Origin: an uncultured Porphyromonadaceae bacterium
GTDB lineage: Bacteria; Bacteroidota; Bacteroidia; Bacteroidales; Muribaculaceae
DNA: 64,000 nt
Assembly (NCBI GenBank): GCA_900541865.1
Contig: UQLO01000010.1
Location: 1-64,000 of the forward strand
Direction: 5' to 3'
Below, one piece after another: positions 8,438 to 16,602 of the stretch. The notes below the pieces were generated by a model. That model searched no databases and had not been told where the DNA came from. It saw only the letters and a program-made list of their open reading frames with translations. Positions within the stretch are counted from its first letter, which is position 1, and the number at the start of each line of letters is the position of its first letter. The position numbers were made by a program, and so were the translations under genes.

Positions 8438-9148
8438 ATGACAGTAACTTTCGGCAACGCCATCTCCGACTTTTTCAAGCGCTATGCCACCTTCAGCGGT
8501 CGTTCTACGCGCGCTCAGTACTGGTTTGTGGTGCTGGCGATGTTTATAGTGAATCTTTTTATCACTCTTCCCGGCATTATGGTCTCGGCCATAGGGATGT
8601 CGCTGCCTTTCATCGGACTGGGGTTGGCTACATGTCTTTGGATATTGAGCACGGTGCTATTTCTTGGACTGATCATCCCGACACTTGCACTGACCACTCG
8701 GCGCCTTCACGACATAGGCCGCTCGGGCTGGTGGATGGTACTGTTCTTCATGCTGCCGATGATAGTGACCATACTACTCATACTGGCTTTTGCCGACCAC
8801 CATCCCAATGTTTTTCTCATCGTGGTGGCCTCTCTGCTGATGCCGGTTGCCTTGGTGTGGGGCTTCATTTGGATGTGCACCCCCGGCGACCCGGGGATGA
8901 ACGACTACGGCATGAACCCGCAGGACGAAGACCTTCCCTACCCCGGCATGCAGCAGGGCATGCCGATGCAGTACGGCCCTCAGCAATACCCTCAGCAGTA
9001 CCCTAATCCCTACGCCGGGAACCCCTACAATCAAAATCCTTACGCCGGAGGCAATCCCTACGGCGGCCAGAATCCCTACGCCGGAGGTAATCCCTACGCC
9101 GGAGGGTCGGCCACGCCTCGTCCCGGCGAGTTCCGCCATCCTCAGTAA
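8438..9148 (+). CDS. DUF805 membrane protein with Asn-Pro-Tyr-Gly tail
   Basis: 236 residues from ATG 8438; a longer frame from 8105 overlaps the regulator and was rejected. The start 'FFKRYATFSGRSTRAQYWFV' and the internal 'TTRRLHDIGRSGWW' are DUF805 signatures. About four membrane segments follow, ending near residue 150 with 'IWMCTPGDPGMNDYGMNP'. The last 75 residues are low-complexity, with Q/P/Y runs and repeated 'NPYAGG' units, probably disordered and cytoplasmic. The next gene is a paralogue without the tail. DUF805 proteins are small inner-membrane proteins of unknown role. Confidence 0.85.
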   Translation: MTVTFGNAISDFFKRYATFSGRSTRAQYWFVVLAMFIVNLFITLPGIMVSAIGMSLPFIGLGLATCLWILSTVLFLGLIIPTLALTTRRLHDIGRSGWWMVLFFMLPMIVTILLILAFADHHPNVFLIVVASLLMPVALVWGFIWMCTPGDPGMNDYGMNPQDEDLPYPGMQQGMPMQYGPQQYPQQYPNPYAGNPYNQNPYAGGNPYGGQNPYAGGNPYAGGSATPRPGEFRHPQ

Positions 9149-9178
9149 AAAAAATAATATCAATATAGTCCAATCGTT

Positions 9179-9709
9179 ATGAACGTAACACTTGTCAGCG
9201 CCGTAAAAGACTTCTTCGGCCGCTACGCGAACTTCAACGGGCGGTCTACCCGCGCCCAGTTCTGGTGGGTACAGCTTGCCATCTTTCTTCTGTGTTTAGT
9301 CTACGCCGTCGGCCTGTGCGTGATTTCAATCATGGCAGCGACCGCATCGCCCGACTCACCTGTATTTATTTTTATCCTTATGGGAGGCAACCTCCTGTTT
9401 ATGCTTGTTGCCTTGGCGTTGATAATCCCTTTGCTGTCGCTTCAGGTGCGTCGACTGCACGACATCGGCCGGAGCGGTTGGTGGGTCGCTTTGTTTTATG
9501 GTTTCAGCACCATATGCAACATCGTCCTTCAGGTTATCAACCTAAACTACAGAGGACGGCTGTTCAGCCACCCCGAAGCCCTGGTGCCCCTTGGCGCCCT
9601 GCTTCTGGTTGCTCTGGGCATCGGCATCTGGAATCTGGTGTGGATGTGCACCCCCAGCGCCCCGGACAATGAGTACGGGCCGAATCCCCAGTGGGGAATT
9701 GATAATTGA
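9179..9709 (+). CDS. DUF805 membrane protein
   Basis: 176 residues. The order of motifs is the same as in the preceding gene: 'FFGRYANFNGRSTRAQFWW' at the N-terminus, 'VRRLHDIGRSGWWVALFY' in the middle and 'WMCTPSAPDNEYGPNPQ' at the end, with about four hydrophobic segments. It ends directly after the 'GPNPQ' motif and lacks the 'NPYAGG' tail of its neighbour, so the two are tandem duplicates that have diverged. Function unknown. The stop codon lies inside a 15-base AT-rich hairpin. Confidence 0.85.
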   Translation: MNVTLVSAVKDFFGRYANFNGRSTRAQFWWVQLAIFLLCLVYAVGLCVISIMAATASPDSPVFIFILMGGNLLFMLVALALIIPLLSLQVRRLHDIGRSGWWVALFYGFSTICNIVLQVINLNYRGRLFSHPEALVPLGALLLVALGIGIWNLVWMCTPSAPDNEYGPNPQWGIDN

Positions 9710-9729
9710 TTTTCTCAATTTTCAATTTC
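9695..9729. repeat. AT-rich hairpin over the DUF805 stop codon
   Basis: Bases 9695-9709 and 9715-9729 form an imperfect inverted repeat (13 of 15 pairs) built from aattga/tcaatt units with a 5-base loop. It covers the last codons of the DUF805 gene. No T-run follows, so it is a weak terminator candidate; it may instead be a small repeat insertion. Confidence 0.45.
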
Positions 9730-9739
9730 ACGAAGTGAT

Positions 9740-12700
9740 ATGATTTACACTATTGATCAGTATTATACGTTCCCGGTCCGGCCGGGAAATCCCACCGACG
9801 ACTTTTTTGTCCTTGAAGTAGACGGTCCGGAGGGGCCGGACACCGCCAATTTGGCCAAACTTGATTTTCAGAAGGCTCCGAGCTACCGTCCGCCGCGCCG
9901 TATAGAATGTCGTGTGCGGGGCATCGATGAGCACGGACTGCCCATCCTCGGGCCGGCCATTGCGTCCTATGTCAGCGAGCTCTACTCCGGCATTTATGCC
10001 CGCGGCGAGAGCTTCGAATGCGTTGTGGCGGGCATACCGGCCAATCCCGCCGAAGACCCCTACAACGTTCGCGACCGCCACGGCATCTACTTCCGCATCT
10101 ACGAGCCGGAGGTTATGCTCACCAAGGGCCAGCGCATACGCTGCAAGTTCAAGACACTGCGCGGCAAGCGCTTCGAGCTGCTGCGCGTGGACGAAAAAAG
10201 CAAGCTGCCCTTCCTTCAGCCGGCCGAGCTGGTCGACAACGCCGGTGTCGGCGCCGCAACCCGGCCCATCATACTGCGCATGTTCGACCGCCCCGCCTTC
10301 GAGACGGTTCGCGCCGAAATAGAGGCCGGAAAGAGCCAGTGGCCGCTGACAGCGGCCGCCCTTGTGCGCGACAATCTCTCCGAATGGTTCGTGGCCCTTC
10401 AGCTTGACGGCTACCCCGGGCTGACCCGGCGCCTGCTGTCCGACATAAAAAAAGTCTTTCTCTACCTTCTCGAAGGTTCCGGCTTCCTCAACGCCGCCCC
10501 CCGCGAGCAGCGCCGCGTCTACCAGCAGCTACTCACAGAGCTCGTAGAAGGCATCGACCCCTACAACAGGGCCCTCAACCTGATTACAAACGGCGAGGAC
10601 GACGACTTCGTGCAGAAAATATTCGACAAGCTCCAAAAGTCGGGATACCTCTACCACCCCGCCAAGCAGTTTGGCGCCATGATGCTCATTTTCAGGGTCT
10701 ACCCCGCGAAGGTCAGCAGCTATCTGAGCCGCGTCTTCGAGAGCATCTTCACCCGCGACCTCGACAACTGGAAGCGCGAACCCTTCCAAAGCGCCTTCGT
10801 GGAGCAATTCCAAATCTACGTGCGTCAGATGCGACGCGAAATCGACTCCATGCCCCTTGCCGAAAGCCGCGAGCAGAAGCAGCGCATCGAAACCATCATC
10901 ACCGCCCTGGCCCTGGAGCTGCTTCTTGCGGGCAAAGACGAAGCTATGGCCCGCACCCGCTCCCTGTTCTACCGCTACGTTTCGCTGTTGCGTCCTCTCA
11001 GCGGCGAGGCGTTGCTGAGCAAGTCGTTTCTGGCCCTTCTCGGGGCCGAACTCCCCGACCGGCTCGAGTACAGCATGCTCCGCGAGCCTATGATGATGAT
11101 GACGCAAGCCACGGTGATGCCCGCCGGCGACATCTTCAAGTACCTACCCAACAATTTCCACTACTCCAACGGAACCGTCGACCTCACCGTCAACGACTCC
11201 GGCATCTCGCTGTGCCGCAGCGCCGAGCGCGGTCTGCGCGACGAAGGGGGCACCGAGCGCGTCGTGCCGGAAGGGCTCATGAGCTGGCTTCGCCCACAGA
11301 TATACCTCAACGGCATCAAAGGCCTCTCCGGCTCCAAGCTGCGCTCGCTGGCCGACCACAGCTCGTGGTGGAAGCAAATCGAGACGGCGCTCTTCGAGCA
11401 GGCAGTCCCCGTGCAGGAATACACCGAGCTGCGCGACGCCGTGCGCGACGAAGAAGTATGGATCACCATCGACGGCGTGGCCAATGCCTACGACAACGAC
11501 CCTCGCTTCCTCTGCCACATCGAGCACGAAGGCATCAAGGAGGCCAAGGGATATATCCAACGCTCCCAGATTGTTAACTACAATATGCGGCAGCCCAGCC
11601 CGCTGTGCTACACCACACCCACCGGCGAGAACCTCGGGTTCTATGCCAAGGTGATCAATATCGACGCCGACGGCAACTATGAATTCAGCCTCATCGACCA
11701 AGTCAACGCCTACATACAGGACGTGCTGAACTTCTCCGACGAGTATCTGGCCGTTGTCACCGGCGTCAATCCTCAGGGCTACAGCGCCATCAGCCGCGAC
11801 GGTATCGGCCTCTATCTGCGCGACGACTCCGGCACCGACCGCCACTTCTCGCCCGGCGACATCGTACACTTCCGCCACCAAAGCGGCTCTACCCAGGGCA
11901 GCATCGTGGGCTACATCACCGACACCCCGACCTCCGAAATCGACCATTTCGACAAAACCACGGCCTTCAACAAGCTCATGAACGCCATCGGCGAGGCTCA
12001 GGAGCAAACCGACGACGAAACCATTCTCAACGACGACATCGAGGAGCTGCTGCCGGCCGACGCCGTGCGCGAGCTCATCGAAATCATCCGCTTCAGCGCA
12101 ATCGCCAACTCCGACCTTATCAAGGCCTACGACTACCTCAGCTTCGGTCGCCTGCTCGCTCTGGCAATCGGCGACCAGGCTCTTGCCGGCAAGCTCCACA
12201 CCCACGCCGCCCTGCTGGGCCAGCATCAGTACTACGCCGCCAACAGCCGAATCGATGCCGACCAGCTCGAAAAGCTGCGCTCGCTGCTCCACAACGACCC
12301 CTTCCTGGCAATGATTTTCCACCGTCTCGAAATGGTGTCGTGGCTCGGCAAACCCGAACGTAACAGCGCCCTCTTCGCCACCGTGGGCAATCCGGCAAAC
12401 GAACTCGAAGGCTCCATCGCACGCATGGTGCTGAGCTACAACATGATGCAAAGCCAGGACGACAACGACACCATAGCCGCCTCCCTCAAAGACCGCATCA
12501 TGAGCAAACTCAACGTCAACAGCGAGACCAAGCGCGGAACTTACTACGGCCGCGAGTCCAAATACCTGGAGTTCAAGACATCGACAGTCTATGTGGCCAC
12601 CGCTCCCGGCGAGGAGATGCGCGAGGACCCCGCCGCTCAGCAGGCGCATATCCTCACCCGCATAGCCGGTCTGCTAAACGCCAACGGCGGCACGCTCTAT

Positions 12701-13828
12701 CTGGGTGTCAACGACGAGGGCTATGCCGTGGGCCTGCGCGACGACTTCCGCTACTACGAGCGCCACAAAGCCCGAATCGGCACGCGCTATATGGACGTTC
12801 GCTCCATGAGCAACTACTGCGTTTTCCTCGAGCACTTGGTCAACAGCACCTTCGGCGAAACCGTTGCCCGCAAGATCGAAATAAGCGCCGACGACAAGGC
12901 CGACAAGGACGTTATCGTCATCGCCGTCAAGGAGAGCCTCACGCCGGTGTTCTACCAGGGTCGGCTCTTCGTGCGCCAGAGCGGCGAAGTGACCAAGGAG
13001 TATTTCGACCAAAACGCCGTCGACGACTTCGTTGCCGAGCGCGAGCAGCAGCGCCTTGAGCGCATGCACATGCTGGCTGCTGCCGCCGAGGCCGAAGCCG
13101 AGAAGAACGCAGCCGCCGCTCCCGCCGAAGCCGAAACCGCTGCCGCACCGGCTGCTGCGGCCCCGACCCCGGAGCCTGAAGCCGCTCCCACGGAGCCGGA
13201 CAATGCCGTGGCCACCAGCCGCTGGCGGCCCAACGTGCTCCACTATTACGACGAAGGCTACAACGAGCCCGAAGGCTATCTCTACTTCACCGGCGAGAAC
13301 CAAATAGAGTTCAGCAAGTCCGACATCTACCGCGAAACCGAGCCGGGATGCCGCCTGGCCCTGACTATCCCCCACGAGCTACGCAACGGCTACTTGCTGC
13401 TGGGCTATGAAAACGAGCGCGTGGTGCGCGTTCCGCTTGCCGAAATCTACGAGCGCGGCGACCAAAGCGTCATGAACCACAGCGCCGACTACAAGCTGCT
13501 CTTCGCCGCCATCGCCGCCAAGGACGACCTTCTGCTGGTTATGGCCGCCGACAGCAACAACACCGTATGGCGCCGTGCCTTCCAGGTCGGACTGATGGAG
13601 CAGGGCCACGTCTCCAACATACCACGACGCGTCAACGACAATCCCACCAACTACACCGTAGGCTACGAGGTTGTCGACGCTTCGGTGAGCGAGAATTTCA
13701 CGTCCTGCCTCAACGAACACATGGCCGGGCGCCGCTTCGGCGAAACTATGCGCGTCAAGACCACCGATGCCCACTTTGCCGACAAGATGAACCGACAGAT
13801 TGAAGCATGCCGACCCACAAACAACTGA
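9740..13828 (+). CDS. Large multi-domain protein with AlbA_2 (Schlafen-type) domain
   Basis: 1362 residues, no signal peptide, acidic and helical over most of its length. Residues about 1-160 contain beta-rich, OB/S1-like stretches ('RIECRVRGIDEHGLPILGP', 'KGQRIRCKFKTLRGKRFELL'). Residues about 170-600 look helical and show no known motif. Another OB-like stretch appears near 670-735 ('VVTGVNPQGYSAISRDGIG'). Residues about 929-1090 form an AlbA_2/divergent AAA-4 domain: 'ESKYLEFKTS', 'LTRIAGLLNANGGTLYLGVN' and 'GRLFVRQSGEVTKEYF'. An Ala/Glu/Pro linker (about 1104-1155) leads to a beta-rich end with 'YLLLGYENERVVRVPL', reminiscent of a gyrase-A-like blade. AlbA_2 domains bind nucleic acid in Schlafen-type proteins; a role in RNA or DNA transactions is inferred. 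The precise function is unknown. It overlaps the next gene by 1 base. Confidence 0.8.
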   Translation: MIYTIDQYYTFPVRPGNPTDDFFVLEVDGPEGPDTANLAKLDFQKAPSYRPPRRIECRVRGIDEHGLPILGPAIASYVSELYSGIYARGESFECVVAGIPANPAEDPYNVRDRHGIYFRIYEPEVMLTKGQRIRCKFKTLRGKRFELLRVDEKSKLPFLQPAELVDNAGVGAATRPIILRMFDRPAFETVRAEIEAGKSQWPLTAAALVRDNLSEWFVALQLDGYPGLTRRLLSDIKKVFLYLLEGSGFLNAAPREQRRVYQQLLTELVEGIDPYNRALNLITNGEDDDFVQKIFDKLQKSGYLYHPAKQFGAMMLIFRVYPAKVSSYLSRVFESIFTRDLDNWKREPFQSAFVEQFQIYVRQMRREIDSMPLAESREQKQRIETIITALALELLLAGKDEAMARTRSLFYRYVSLLRPLSGEALLSKSFLALLGAELPDRLEYSMLREPMMMMTQATVMPAGDIFKYLPNNFHYSNGTVDLTVNDSGISLCRSAERGLRDEGGTERVVPEGLMSWLRPQIYLNGIKGLSGSKLRSLADHSSWWKQIETALFEQAVPVQEYTELRDAVRDEEVWITIDGVANAYDNDPRFLCHIEHEGIKEAKGYIQRSQIVNYNMRQPSPLCYTTPTGENLGFYAKVINIDADGNYEFSLIDQVNAYIQDVLNFSDEYLAVVTGVNPQGYSAISRDGIGLYLRDDSGTDRHFSPGDIVHFRHQSGSTQGSIVGYITDTPTSEIDHFDKTTAFNKLMNAIGEAQEQTDDETILNDDIEELLPADAVRELIEIIRFSAIANSDLIKAYDYLSFGRLLALAIGDQALAGKLHTHAALLGQHQYYAANSRIDADQLEKLRSLLHNDPFLAMIFHRLEMVSWLGKPERNSALFATVGNPANELEGSIARMVLSYNMMQSQDDNDTIAASLKDRIMSKLNVNSETKRGTYYGRESKYLEFKTSTVYVATAPGEEMREDPAAQQAHILTRIAGLLNANGGTLYLGVNDEGYAVGLRDDFRYYERHKARIGTRYMDVRSMSNYCVFLEHLVNSTFGETVARKIEISADDKADKDVIVIAVKESLTPVFYQGRLFVRQSGEVTKEYFDQNAVDDFVAEREQQRLERMHMLAAAAEAEAEKNAAAAPAEAETAAAPAAAAPTPEPEAAPTEPDNAVATSRWRPNVLHYYDEGYNEPEGYLYFTGENQIEFSKSDIYRETEPGCRLALTIPHELRNGYLLLGYENERVVRVPLAEIYERGDQSVMNHSADYKLLFAAIAAKDDLLLVMAADSNNTVWRRAFQVGLMEQGHVSNIPRRVNDNPTNYTVGYEVVDASVSENFTSCLNEHMAGRRFGETMRVKTTDAHFADKMNRQIEACRPTNN

Positions 13829-14565
13829 TGGAGAGACTCTTCACAATCATCACCTGTACCTACAATGCCGCCGACACTCTGGAGCGCACCCTCCGGAGCG
13901 TCGACGAGCAGACATTCGGCGACTACGAGCACCTGGTCGTCGACGGCGCCTCCACCGACGCCACCGCCGCCATCGCCGCCGCTCATCCCTCCGAGCTGCG
14001 CACCTTCGTCTCCGAACCCGACCGCGGCCTCTACGACGCCATGAACAAGGGCATCGGCATGGCCGGCGGCCGCTATCTCATCTTTCTCAACGCCGGCGAT
14101 AAATTCCACGGGCCCGACACCCTGCAGCGACTCGCCGATGCCGCCTGCGCGAACAATATGCCGGGGGTGCTCTACGGCCAGACGGTGCTTGTCGACAACG
14201 AAGGCGGCAATCCGCGTCCCCGACACCTCACGGCGCCCGAGCAGCTAACCCTGCAGTCGTTTGCCAACGGCATGGTGGTGTGCCATCAGGCCTTTGTGGC
14301 TCTGCGTCGCCTCGTCGGGTTCTACGACCTGCGCTATCGCTTTTCTGCCGACTACGACTGGTGCATACGCTGCCTTCAGCACAGCCGCAAAAACGTATAC
14401 CTCGGCGACGAGCCCCTGATCGACTACCTCGACGAAGGCTTGACCACCCGCAACCGCCGGGCCTCGCTGCGCGAGCGCTTCAGCATTATGGCCTACTACT
14501 ACGGCCGGCTGCCGACGGCGCTGCGCCATGTGCGCTTCCTGGTGCGGCATCTGCGCCGAAAGTGA
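13828..14565 (+). CDS. Family 2 glycosyltransferase
   Basis: 245 residues from ATG 13828, which forms TGATG with the previous stop; an ATG at 13807 would add seven residues and remains possible. 'LFTIITCTYNAADTLERTL' and 'EHLVVDGASTDAT' form the donor-binding half of the GT-A fold. 'EPDRGLYDAMNKGIGMAGG' and 'YLIFLNAGDKF' follow; here the usual DxD is replaced by 'NAGD', typical of the WcaA-like GT2 subgroup. The enzyme probably adds a sugar to a surface polysaccharide. It lies away from the other glycosyltransferases, between the AlbA_2 protein and the ruvC region. Confidence 0.85.
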   Translation: MERLFTIITCTYNAADTLERTLRSVDEQTFGDYEHLVVDGASTDATAAIAAAHPSELRTFVSEPDRGLYDAMNKGIGMAGGRYLIFLNAGDKFHGPDTLQRLADAACANNMPGVLYGQTVLVDNEGGNPRPRHLTAPEQLTLQSFANGMVVCHQAFVALRRLVGFYDLRYRFSADYDWCIRCLQHSRKNVYLGDEPLIDYLDEGLTTRNRRASLRERFSIMAYYYGRLPTALRHVRFLVRHLRRK

Positions 14566-14586
14566 GTTTTTTCTTCAGAACACCCG

Positions 14587-14892
14587 ATGATACTCTACAA
14601 TACAACCTTTTTTGCCGAAAGCGCTCTGCAGGAGGAGCTTGTGGCTTTTCTTAAGGAGCACTACCTGCCCGAATCCCTGCGCCACGGCATGACCGAGGGC
14701 CGCATAGCCCGCATCCGCGCCACAGAAGGCGCCGACGACGGCACACTGCGCGTGGCCGTACACCTTGTGGCGCCCGACAAGGCCACTTTCGAGCGCCACT
14801 GCGGCCTGGTGCAGCCCGGGCTGCTGGAGGCGGCATTTGCAAAATGGGGCGAGCGCGTGCTCGCCATGCCGACTGCAATGGATATTCTATGA
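14587..14892 (+). CDS. DUF4286 family protein
   Basis: 101 residues, starting 'MILYNTTFFAES', the conserved opening of the DUF4286 family. 'FLKEHYLPESLRHG' matches the family pattern around 'HIP.....G'. It has neither signal peptide nor membrane segment. It overlaps ruvC by 4 bases (ATGA), so the two are translationally coupled; as far as I recall, the same pairing is common in Bacteroidetes. Function unknown. Confidence 0.8.
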   Translation: MILYNTTFFAESALQEELVAFLKEHYLPESLRHGMTEGRIARIRATEGADDGTLRVAVHLVAPDKATFERHCGLVQPGLLEAAFAKWGERVLAMPTAMDIL

Positions 14893-15485
14893 ACGCCACG
14901 GAAGTCAGCGTCGACAAGGCCGTGCGCGACCTCGACCGCGTCATCATCGGCATAGACCCCGGCACTAACCTGATGGGCTACGCCGTGCTGGGCATCAAAA
15001 AGGGCAAGCCGCTGCTGGTGGCCATGGGCGTCATCGAACTCAGCAAGCTATCCGACCACTATATGCGCCTTGGCAGAATCTACGAGCGCGTCAGCATGCT
15101 CGTGGAGCAATTCTGCCCCGACGAAATGGCCATCGAGGCACCCTTCTTCGGCAAAAACGTGCAGTCCATGCTCAAGCTTGGTCGCGCCCAGGGCGTCGCC
15201 ATTGCCGCCGCCATATCGCGCCAGGTACCCATCGCCGAATACGAGCCCCGCAAAATCAAGCAAGCCATCACCGGCAACGGCGCCGCTTCCAAGGAGCAGG
15301 TGCGCGAGATGCTGCGCCGCATCCTCGACATCGCACCCGAGCAGATGCATCCCCGCCTCGACAGTACGGATGCCCTCGGGGCAGCCCTGTGCCATTTCTA
15401 CGAAAGCGGCAAACCGGAGATTGCCCGCGGGCCGTCGTCGTGGAAAGCCTTCATAGCTCAGAATCCCGACCGCGTCAAAGGTTAA
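14889..15485 (+). CDS. ruvC: Crossover junction endodeoxyribonuclease RuvC
   Basis: 198 residues from ATG 14889, overlapping the previous stop. RuvC cuts Holliday junctions at matched positions together with the RuvAB motor. The RNase-H-like acidic residues are all present: Asp23 in 'GIDPGT', Glu83 in 'AIEAPFFGKN', and Asp158/Asp161 in 'LDSTDALGAA'. 'YEPRKIKQAITGNGAASKEQV' region residues fit the family. The N-terminus is about 15 residues longer than usual; a start within that stretch cannot be excluded. Confidence 0.95.
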   Translation: MNATEVSVDKAVRDLDRVIIGIDPGTNLMGYAVLGIKKGKPLLVAMGVIELSKLSDHYMRLGRIYERVSMLVEQFCPDEMAIEAPFFGKNVQSMLKLGRAQGVAIAAAISRQVPIAEYEPRKIKQAITGNGAASKEQVREMLRRILDIAPEQMHPRLDSTDALGAALCHFYESGKPEIARGPSSWKAFIAQNPDRVKG

Positions 15486-15537
15486 ACGAGGCTGCCACCC
15501 GCTTTTGAGCGACAATACGGGAGGCCGGGGTGCGTTC

Positions 15538-15564
15538 TTTGCGGTGAATTTTATAAACCGCAAA
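15538..15564 (+). promoter_or_regulatory. Hairpin just upstream of the amidase start
   Basis: An 8-base perfect inverted repeat (tttgcggt at 15538-15545, accgcaaa at 15557-15564) with an AT-rich 11-base loop ends 4 bases before the ATG at 15569. It could limit ribosome access or act as a weak terminator for ruvC. Confidence 0.4.
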
Positions 15565-15568
15565 AGCT

Positions 15569-16147
15569 ATGAAAGTGCTTATCGACAATGGCCACGGCGC
15601 CGAAACGCCCGGCAAACGCAGCCCCGACGGACGCCTGCTCGAATGGGAGTTCAACCGGCGGCTGGCCCGCGCCATCGCAGCGCGCCTCAGCGCTGAAGGG
15701 ATTGAAAACGAACTGATAGTACCGGAAGAGAGCGACATATCCCTCGCGGAGCGGTGTGCCCGCGCCAACGCCCGCTGCGCGGGGCGCGCGGACTGCGTGC
15801 TGCTGAGCATCCACGCCAATGCCGCCGGCACCTCGGGCTGGCATGAAGCCTCGGGGTGGTGCGCCTTCGCCGCGCCGCGTGCCTCGGAAGCCTCTCGGCG
15901 GCTGGCGGCACGTCTGGTGGCCGCTGCGGCGGCGCGAGGGCTGCGGGGCAACCGTGCGGTGCCTCCGCAGGGCTTCTGGACGGCCTCGCTGGCGATATGC
16001 CGCGACACGCGCTGTCCGGCCGTCCTGACCGAGAATATGTTCATGGACAATCGCTCCGACCTGGATTTTCTCCTTTCCGACGGTGCGGTCGACATCCTTG
16101 CCGACCTCCACGCGGAGGTACTTAGGGATTATTCTCGCACGCTGTGA
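15569..16147 (+). CDS. N-acetylmuramoyl-L-alanine amidase (Amidase_3)
   Basis: 192 residues; this zinc enzyme cuts the bond between muramic acid and the peptide stem. The motifs are 'IDNGHG' (zinc His9), 'LLEWEFN' (zinc Glu near 25), 'SIHANA' (His82) and 'TENMFMD' with the catalytic Glu near 163. There is no signal peptide and no cell-wall-binding domain, which is typical of phage or recently domesticated endolysin-like amidases rather than of an AmiC type. The next gene starts on the overlapping GTGA and resembles proteins found with such amidases in prophages. No other phage gene is nearby. Confidence 0.88.
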   Translation: MKVLIDNGHGAETPGKRSPDGRLLEWEFNRRLARAIAARLSAEGIENELIVPEESDISLAERCARANARCAGRADCVLLSIHANAAGTSGWHEASGWCAFAAPRASEASRRLAARLVAAAAARGLRGNRAVPPQGFWTASLAICRDTRCPAVLTENMFMDNRSDLDFLLSDGAVDILADLHAEVLRDYSRTL

Positions 16148-16602
16148 AAGCATCCGTCGCCATCTTTCTTTGCGCGGCAGCTTTCGCAGCAGGTTGGTTG
16201 CTGGCGCCCCGGGATGTCTCTTCGGCGAGGGTATCGGCGCCGGTGGTGACCGTAGTTCGCGACACCGTGCGCATCACCGAGCCGCGCTATGTCCGCAGCG
16301 TGGAGGTGCGCACAGTCGAAGTCGAAGTGCCCGTGCAGGCGGGTGCCGACACCGCCGTGGTGGCTCTGCCCATAGAAAGCCGCGAGTTCTGCGGCGACGA
16401 CTACCGGGCCTGGGTGAGCGGGTGGCAGCCCTCGCTCGACAGCCTTGTTATAACGCGCACGTTGGCCCGCACCGAGTACACGGTGTCACCGACGGCCAAG
16501 CCCCGCCGATGGAGTGTGGGCCTGCAGGCCGGCGTGGGTCTGACCCCCGGCGGTGTGCAGCCTTACGTCGGAGTCGGTCTGAGCTATCGGCTCACACCTT
16601 GA
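16144..16602 (+). CDS. DUF6808-like small envelope protein
   Basis: 152 residues from a GTG start inside the amidase stop (GTGA). A single N-terminal hydrophobic segment (about 4-22) is followed by a Val/Arg/Thr-rich stretch ('VVRDTVRITEPRYVRSVEVR') and a C-terminal 'WSVGLQAGVGLTPGGVQPYVGVGLSYRL' beta-hairpin-like end, here quoted only as its key Gly/Val pattern around residues 124-150. The layout resembles DUF6808 proteins, which often follow amidases in Bacteroidales prophages; a spanin-like or anchoring role is speculative. Its last 11 bases overlap the convergent helicase gene. Confidence 0.6.
   Translation: MKASVAIFLCAAAFAAGWLLAPRDVSSARVSAPVVTVVRDTVRITEPRYVRSVEVRTVEVEVPVQAGADTAVVALPIESREFCGDDYRAWVSGWQPSLDSLVITRTLARTEYTVSPTAKPRRWSVGLQAGVGLTPGGVQPYVGVGLSYRLTP

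Noticed and set aside
9010..9120. Regular repeats in DNA that could suggest a CRISPR array
   Set aside because: They are in-frame codons for 'NPYAGG' units inside a coding sequence, too short and without spacers.
11144..12649. A 501-codon minus-strand frame inside the AlbA_2 gene
   Set aside because: Low-complexity shadow of the real frame; no start signal, promoter or recognisable motif.
9740..13828. AlbA_2 gene considered as part of a named defence system
   Set aside because: No nuclease, reverse transcriptase, methylase or toxin gene is adjacent; its neighbours are DUF805 proteins, a glycosyltransferase and ruvC.
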